NCBI GenBank assembly: GCA_026393655.1
Contig: JAPKZT010000009.1
Span: forward strand, 1 to 10,551
Direction of reading: 5' to 3'
Length of the DNA: 10,551 nt
DNA from: Actinomycetota bacterium
Lineage (GTDB): Bacteria; Actinomycetota; Acidimicrobiia; Acidimicrobiales; Ilumatobacteraceae
Shown: piece by piece, positions 6,553-10,551 of the stretch
Layout of the letters: the number at the start of each line of letters is the position of its first letter
Position numbering within the stretch: the first letter of the stretch is position 1
Notes under the pieces: generated by a model
The model's database searches: none
What the model saw: only the letters and a program-made list of their open reading frames with translations
Told to the model about the DNA's origin: nothing
Translations under genes and position numbers: made by a program

Positions 6553-7176
6553 ATGTCTAAACGGCTGATAACTGCCGTAATCGTGTTTTCGGTGATTCTA
6601 AGTTCAAGCGCTTATGCGTCGTCGAGCGTTAATGACTCGCAAGATACAAAGTCTGGTTTTAAATATGTCTTTCCGTTTTCGCAAGTTGCCGTAACTTATC
6701 CGCGCGATCACATTGACTACCCCGCAACAGATGTAGAGGGATGCTACGCGCATGTTCTTGCGCCAACTTCTGGCATCGTCATTGATGCTGAAACTAAAGA
6801 TATGTGGGATGAGAAACTCGATGTTCCGGGTACTCGCGGTGGACTAACCGTCACAATCCACGGCGACGACCGAGTGCGATATTACTTTGCACATCTCGGA
6901 AGGGTGAAGGTAAAAATCGGCGACCGAGTTGACCCAGGTCAATGGATCGGAGTCATGGGCTCATCAGGCAATGCCCGCGTAACAAGATGTCACACGCACT
7001 TCGGGATATCGCGAATTTGTCCACAAAATGAATACAAAGTCTTGCAAGGAGAAATTTGGCCATGGAGATTTTTGGATGCGTGGCGAAGTGGCATCAATAA
7101 GTCGCCAGTCTCGGCAAAGAATCGTGTCATCAAAGAGTCGCCCGCTGCTTGCGAACTCGCTGCCGCCCAAAGCTAA
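6553..7176 (+). CDS. Secreted M23-family (LytM-like) metallopeptidase
   Basis: This 207-residue zinc metallopeptidase-fold protein would act on peptidoglycan cross-links or as an LytM-type regulator outside the membrane. A signal peptide is clear: MSKR, a hydrophobic core to about residue 19, and an AYA-S cleavage site near 22. The Zn-binding set looks intact in its actinobacterial variant: His53 with Asp60 (HIDYPATD), His114 (YYFAHLGRV) and the HxH pair His147/His149 (CHTHFGIS). KIGDRVDPGQWIGVMGSSGN is the usual strand-turn segment. There is no cell-wall-binding domain, coiled coil or SH3 module, so it is a minimal enzyme. An upstream ATG (6457) in the same frame lies inside the MscS gene and would put 32 non-hydrophobic residues before the signal, so ATG 6553 is chosen. 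The gene starts 10 bp after the channel gene stop. Confidence 0.88.
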   Translation: MSKRLITAVIVFSVILSSSAYASSSVNDSQDTKSGFKYVFPFSQVAVTYPRDHIDYPATDVEGCYAHVLAPTSGIVIDAETKDMWDEKLDVPGTRGGLTVTIHGDDRVRYYFAHLGRVKVKIGDRVDPGQWIGVMGSSGNARVTRCHTHFGISRICPQNEYKVLQGEIWPWRFLDAWRSGINKSPVSAKNRVIKESPAACELAAAQS

Positions 7177-7185
7177 TATGTTCAA

Positions 7186-7223
7186 AAATTAAGACATGTG
7201 TCTGATAAATTAGACATGTGCTG
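7186..7223 (+). promoter_or_regulatory. Paired operator-like repeats at the promoter/start of the wHTH-MNT gene
   Basis: AGACATGTG occurs at 7192-7200 and again at 7212-7220, 20 bp apart, about two helical turns, each preceded by an AAATTA-type stretch and followed by CTG. The first copy is also a dyad (AGACA-TG-TGTCT, 7192-7203). The second copy covers the predicted GTG start at 7218. Lying on both sides of a TAAATT -10-like box, they are well placed for autoregulation by the winged-HTH protein coded immediately downstream. The repeat is seen directly; the binding is inferred. Confidence 0.5.
7206..7211 (+). promoter_or_regulatory. Candidate -10 element for the wHTH-MNT gene (leaderless)
   Basis: TAAATT (TAnnnT type) ends 6 nt before the GTG at 7218, so transcription would start at the codon itself. 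There is no Shine-Dalgarno sequence in front of the GTG. A convincing -35 is not seen. Confidence 0.35.
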
Positions 7224-7883
7224 GGAAAACTTTTAAGCAATCCACTCTCTTCAATATTCGGCGGACCACAAGCCCGCGCACTCGAACTGCTTCTGAGTGT
7301 TGATGCATTACTCAGTGTGCGTGATATTGCAAAACAGATTGATGTTTCCCCAAGCACGGCATCAACCGCTCTTGATTCTCTTAATAGGCAGGGAGTGATA
7401 TCTCGCCAAGTTGTCGGTGTGACGCATCTGTACAACATCAACAGTCACTACTTTCTGACTCCACATCTCAGAAAAATACTTGATGTTTCTAATGATCTAG
7501 ACCGTAAAACGGTTGCCTATCTAAGAGAAAAGCTTTCAAGCGTTGAATCGGTCATTCTCTACGGTAGCCACGCACGAAGAACATCAACTCCGACAAGTGA
7601 TATCGATTTACTCGTCGTTCACTCAACTACCCGAGCACAACAACAAGCCGAGCAATTGAGTCATGAAGTTCGCAATCACCTGACAAAAATTATTGGCCGT
7701 GAAATCTCCTTGGTCTCCGTCACTGCCCCAACTCAAAATATTGCCAAGACACCTTTTTGGATAAATATTTCGCGCGAAGGTATCTGCCTATTTGGTGAAC
7801 TTCCTGCACACATATCGTCACCAAAGACAAAAGTAAGAGGTGGCCGTGGCTCGAACTCACTCAAGAAAACGCGAGCGAAATAA
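7218..7883 (+). CDS. Winged-HTH fused to minimal nucleotidyltransferase (MNT antitoxin-like)
   Basis: This 221-residue two-domain protein starts with a winged helix-turn-helix (about 17-77), containing LLSVRDIAKQIDVSPSTAST and a recognition-helix/wing segment ending in HLYNIN. A DNA polymerase beta-type minimal nucleotidyltransferase domain (about 95-195) follows. The NTase signature is complete: GS at 116-117 in YGSHARR, then DxD at 128/130 (SDIDLLVV), with Glu162 (REISLVSV) as probable third carboxylate. MntA-type antitoxins with this core use ATP to AMPylate their HEPN partner. The basic C-terminal tail (about 203-221) overlaps the next gene. The GTG start has no ribosome site but fits leaderless initiation; the ATG two bases upstream is out of frame and stops at once. 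The HTH suggests it also represses its own promoter. Confidence 0.85.
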   Translation: MLGKLLSNPLSSIFGGPQARALELLLSVDALLSVRDIAKQIDVSPSTASTALDSLNRQGVISRQVVGVTHLYNINSHYFLTPHLRKILDVSNDLDRKTVAYLREKLSSVESVILYGSHARRTSTPTSDIDLLVVHSTTRAQQQAEQLSHEVRNHLTKIIGREISLVSVTAPTQNIAKTPFWINISREGICLFGELPAHISSPKTKVRGGRGSNSLKKTRAK

Positions 7884-8250
7884 GTCTGAAGCAAAGTTAA
7901 TGCTCAAGATTTCTTGTGAAATGTTCGAGGCGGCAAAGCGCGAATCTACGATTTCAACAAGAGTTGCAGTCGTTCTCGCTCAAAATGCGATTATCAGAGC
8001 ATGCGATGCACTATGCGTATATGAACTTGGCTACTACCTGCAGGGCCAATCCCACAACGATGCAGTTGAAGTTCTAAAGAAAATTCGTGATGGCAAAAAC
8101 CTTGCGGCAATACTGAGTAACGCACTCAGCGACAAAACAACAGTTGGCTATGACATTGCAGATATTTCAGAGACGCGACTGACCAGAGTCTTGCGATCAT
8201 GCGAAACTCTTATCCGCGAAGCAGAATTTCGTATCGGCAAGCCTAAATAA
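7846..8250 (+). CDS. HEPN-like helical protein, partner of the wHTH-MNT protein
   Basis: This 134-residue all-helical protein has a very basic N-terminus (ARTHSRKRERNK), a helix VAVVLAQNAIIRACDALCVYE, then GYYLQGQSHNDAVEVLKKI and a C-terminal helix pair. The pattern agrees with HEPN proteins (A-DAL, then G-x-SH and a helix), which often act as ribonuclease toxins beside MNT genes. The usual RX4-6H ribonuclease motif is not seen: His70 of GQSH is present, but the expected nearby Arg is replaced by neutral residues, so catalysis is doubtful. Tyr59, Tyr63 and Tyr64 near the pocket could be AMPylation sites. GTG 7846 is chosen because AAGAGG lies 5 nt upstream; GTG 7840 and ATG 7900 are alternatives. 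It overlaps the upstream gene by 38 bp, which indicates translational coupling. Confidence 0.72.
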   Translation: MARTHSRKRERNKSEAKLMLKISCEMFEAAKRESTISTRVAVVLAQNAIIRACDALCVYELGYYLQGQSHNDAVEVLKKIRDGKNLAAILSNALSDKTTVGYDIADISETRLTRVLRSCETLIREAEFRIGKPK

Positions 8251-8297
8251 GTTGTAGTTCTTCTGAACAATTACAAATTAGTAGTACTCTGCCAAGG

Positions 8298-9785
8298 GTG
8301 AAACCGAATGTACTACTGATAACGCTGGATCAGTTTCGTGGAGACTGTTTGTCGAGTGCTGGTCACAAAGTTGTTCGAACGCCGCATCTAGATGAACTCG
8401 CTCGCAACGGGGTGCGGTTCGCAAACCATTACAGCCAGGCAGCACCATGCTCACCTGGTCGCGCAAGTTTATATACGGGTCTGTACCAAATGAATCACCG
8501 CGTTTGCGCCAACGGCACACCACTTGACGACCGCTTTGACAATGTTGCTCGCATGTCGTTGCGCGCGGGCTACGAGCCGACAATATTCGGCTACACCGAT
8601 CAAGGCATTGACCCACGAACAACTACTTCGCCTGATGACGAGCGGCTTTCTAGTTATCAACATGTGCTGCCTGGTTTTGACCGAATCTTAAATCTTTCTG
8701 AACCGTACCCGCCGTGGATTGAGAATTTGAAAAAGCATGGCTACGACATGGGCGATGATTTCAATGGTGCACTTAGCACAGAACCAGATCGCCACGAAGA
8801 TTTAAGTATTTCGAATTTTCTCACGGACGAATTTTTTGCGTGGTTAACCAAGCGCGATGCGTCGATTCACGCTCCGTGGTTTACACACTTAAGTTATTTG
8901 CGCCCGCATCCGCCATATGCCGCTGCTGGCAAGTGGTCGCGAGAATATTCGCCTGACGAGGTTGAGATGCCGATCGCTCCATCCGAAACTCGACATCCGT
9001 TTCATGAAGCAGTGATGCACTCTGGCCATAATGCGGCGCCAAAAACCGAATCAGAATTGCGCGAAATGCGTGCACAGTATTACGGAATGATCGGCGAAGT
9101 TGATTATCAAGTCGGTCGAATCTGTGAAAAACTTCGCGAACGTGACGAATGGGATAACACGTTGATAGTCATCACTGCTGATCACGGTGACCAACTAGGT
9201 GATCACGGCTTAAAAGACAAACTCGGTTTTTTTGAGAGCAGTTATCACATCGTCGGAATCGTTCGTGATCCAAAAAATCCACAAGCACATGGCAGTGTTG
9301 TAAACGAATTCACAGAGAACGTCGACATCATGCCGACAATTGCCGAAGCGATTGATGCGCCAGTGTCACTGCAATGTGACGGTATGCCACTCAGTGAGTT
9401 TCTGCGTGGCAAAACGCCTGAGCGTTGGCGCAATGGTGCGTCATACGAATTTGATTGGCGACACATATATATAGATGACAACCCAAGTGGTGCAGCGAAA
9501 AACTGGCCGCATGATGGTCGACTTGAGCGACAACATTTGGCAGTGCGACGCAACCGCGACTGCGCATACGTTCAATTTGGCGATGGCAGTTGGTTGGCAT
9601 TTGATTTGGCATCTGATCCGACTTGGCGAACAACGATTGATGATCCTGCAAAAGTCTTGCCACTGGCACAAGAGATGTTGCTGTGGCGATCACATCACAC
9701 TGAACGTATATTGACCGGAATGTTGCTTGAAAACGGTGGAGTTGGACGATGGCCAGAAGGTGTTGCGTGGCGCAACCAAAAATAA
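8298..9785 (+). CDS. Sulfatase-superfamily hydrolase, phosphonate monoester hydrolase/phosphodiesterase-like
   Basis: This 495-residue protein of the alkaline-phosphatase superfamily is probably cytosolic, since no signal peptide is seen. The nucleophile motif CSPGRASLYTG places Cys51 for conversion to formylglycine by a sulfatase-maturating enzyme. Metal ligands are Asp11/Gln12 (LDQFRGD) and Asp295/His296 (TADHGDQLGDHG); other likely active-site residues are Arg55, Asn72, Tyr99, His204 and Lys308. As I recall them, the segments LYQMNHRV, GYEPTIFGYT, DPRTT, YLRPHPPY and the C-terminal YEFDWR and LLWRSHHTERILT align with rhizobial/Burkholderia phosphonate monoester hydrolases rather than classical arylsulfatases. 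The GTG start follows a TACTCT -10-like box by 7 nt, possibly leaderless. Its 3' end overlaps the next gene. Sulfate- or phosphodiester-directed activity is equally possible, because this branch is promiscuous. Confidence 0.88.
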   Translation: MKPNVLLITLDQFRGDCLSSAGHKVVRTPHLDELARNGVRFANHYSQAAPCSPGRASLYTGLYQMNHRVCANGTPLDDRFDNVARMSLRAGYEPTIFGYTDQGIDPRTTTSPDDERLSSYQHVLPGFDRILNLSEPYPPWIENLKKHGYDMGDDFNGALSTEPDRHEDLSISNFLTDEFFAWLTKRDASIHAPWFTHLSYLRPHPPYAAAGKWSREYSPDEVEMPIAPSETRHPFHEAVMHSGHNAAPKTESELREMRAQYYGMIGEVDYQVGRICEKLRERDEWDNTLIVITADHGDQLGDHGLKDKLGFFESSYHIVGIVRDPKNPQAHGSVVNEFTENVDIMPTIAEAIDAPVSLQCDGMPLSEFLRGKTPERWRNGASYEFDWRHIYIDDNPSGAAKNWPHDGRLERQHLAVRRNRDCAYVQFGDGSWLAFDLASDPTWRTTIDDPAKVLPLAQEMLLWRSHHTERILTGMLLENGGVGRWPEGVAWRNQK

Positions 9786-10551
9786 CTCGCGTCACTCTCG
9801 CAACTTTGCCAACCCCGCTTGAAGCAGGCGGAAAGTTACCAAGTGGTGCAAACTTGTGGGTCAAGCGTGACGACTTAACAGGTCTTGGAGTCGGCGGAAA
9901 TAAAGCCCGCAAACTTGAATTTCTTTGCGCTGAAGCACTTAATAACGACGCAACTTGTCTCGTCACAGTTGGCGCCGCACAATCTAATCACTGTCGGATG
10001 ACTGCGGCCGCAGGTGCACGACTAAATCTGCCCACCCATCTCGTGCTATCGGGTGTGAAACCAAAACAACTTGAAGGAAATCAGATGCTCTCTAGTATGT
10101 TCGGCGCACAACTTCATCACACTGGCTTTGATGCAAATGACTGGAAGAATCTTGAAGAGGCGCGCGCCGAACTAACCGAAAAACTAATTCGTGATGGTCA
10201 GCGACCGCACTCAATCCCGATTGGTGGTAGCACTGCGGTCGGCGCGATCGGATACGCGGTCGGCTTTGACGAAATTATTACACAATGTGAATCACAAGAT
10301 TTCGTTGCCGACGCGATCGTGTTTACTACTTCAAGCGGTGGCACCCACGCTGGCCTTATCGCGGGATTGATTCGTGCCCGTGCGAATAATCCGCAAAAAG
10401 TTTTGCCTAAAGTTATCGGCATCGGCGTAGCCAAAGGTGTTGCACTTAATGCGATTCGTGTTGCCGAATTAGCAAACGAAACACTCGCTCTGCTCGGCGA
10501 AACAGTTCGTGCGACTCAAGATGATGTGTTGATTGACGCGAACTACATGGG
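9767..10551 (+). CDS. PLP-dependent D-cysteine desulfhydrase/ACC deaminase family enzyme, 3'-truncated
   Basis: The first 261 residues of a tryptophan-synthase-beta-fold (fold type II) PLP enzyme are present; the frame stays open to the right edge. TLPTPLEAG at the N-terminus, WVKRDDLTGLGVGGNKARKLEF with PLP-binding Lys46, VGAAQSNHCRMTAAAGARL, PIGGSTAVGAIGY and TTSSGGTHAGLIAGL (phosphate-binding loop) are standard for the ACC deaminase/D-cysteine desulfhydrase group. Members deaminate ACC to 2-oxobutyrate or cleave D-cysteine to pyruvate, sulfide and ammonia; the deciding residues cannot be read safely by eye. GTG 9767 is preferred because AGAAGG lies 6 nt upstream; ATG 9749, with GGTGGA upstream, is an alternative. 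Either start lies inside the hydrolase gene (19- or 37-bp overlap), so the two are almost surely one operon. Confidence 0.87.
   Translation, partial: MAQPKITRVTLATLPTPLEAGGKLPSGANLWVKRDDLTGLGVGGNKARKLEFLCAEALNNDATCLVTVGAAQSNHCRMTAAAGARLNLPTHLVLSGVKPKQLEGNQMLSSMFGAQLHHTGFDANDWKNLEEARAELTEKLIRDGQRPHSIPIGGSTAVGAIGYAVGFDEIITQCESQDFVADAIVFTTSSGGTHAGLIAGLIRARANNPQKVLPKVIGIGVAKGVALNAIRVAELANETLALLGETVRATQDDVLIDANYM

Noticed and set aside
6457..7176. Upstream ATG at 6457 as start of the M23 peptidase
   Set aside because: It lies deep inside the MscS gene and adds 32 residues before a textbook signal peptide that begins at 6553.
8252..8275. GTTC-TTCT-GAAC mini-dyad after the HEPN gene as a terminator
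   Set aside because: Four-base arms without a T-tract are too weak to support a call; it may equally be chance in AT-rich sequence.
9391..9966. A 191-codon minus-strand reading frame opposite the hydrolase and PLP-enzyme genes
   Set aside because: It shows no recognisable domain, is rich in Cys/His/Arg as expected of a shadow frame, and lies antisense to two strongly recognisable genes.

Overview
The window looks like a chromosomal stretch from a moderate-GC actinobacterium, most plausibly an aquatic member of class Acidimicrobiia. This placement is inference. It rests on the exported protein with a Thr/Ser-rich TTSTTSTT linker, the frequent GTG starts with few clear Shine-Dalgarno sites, and the mix of carotenoid-oxygenase-type, DDAH-like and PLP enzymes. 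Coding density is very high: no gene-free stretch exceeds about 110 bp, and several genes overlap. I saw no rRNA, tRNA, CRISPR array, insertion sequence or phage gene.

Layout. (1) Positions 1-2252 hold two carotenoid-cleavage-oxygenase-family genes facing each other. The first is cut by the left edge. Their 3' ends overlap by 37 bp, so the last iron-ligand region of each is coded at the same place on opposite strands. (2) A 40-bp divergent gap separates the second oxygenase from a DDAH/amidinotransferase-fold gene (2293-3141). That gene converges on a minus-strand pair, a histidine phosphatase (3150-3737) and an upstream APH/ecdysteroid-kinase-like phosphotransferase (3741-4790), with a dyad over the two stop codons. 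(3) A 91-bp gap rich in inverted repeats leads to a minus-strand, membrane-anchored, Thr-linker pentapeptide-repeat protein (4882-5541). (4) Divergent from it are an MscS-type channel (5649-6542) and, 10 bp downstream, a secreted M23 peptidase (6553-7176). Together with the pentapeptide protein they form a small envelope-related block. (5) Positions 7218-8250 hold a two-gene overlapping module: a winged-HTH plus minimal-nucleotidyltransferase fusion followed by a HEPN-like helical protein. This resembles MNT/HEPN (type VII) toxin-antitoxin pairs, with repeated operator-like sequences at the promoter and start. (6) Positions 8298-10551 hold a sulfatase-superfamily hydrolase closely resembling phosphonate monoester hydrolases, translationally overlapped with a D-cysteine desulfhydrase/ACC-deaminase-family PLP enzyme that runs off the right edge.

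The parts most worth a second look are the wHTH-MNT/HEPN module and its operator, the antisense-overlapping oxygenase paralogues, the hairpin inside the annotated 5' end of the MscS gene, and the dyad-dense control region at 4805-4863. All functional calls rest on motif recognition by eye; no database search was run.
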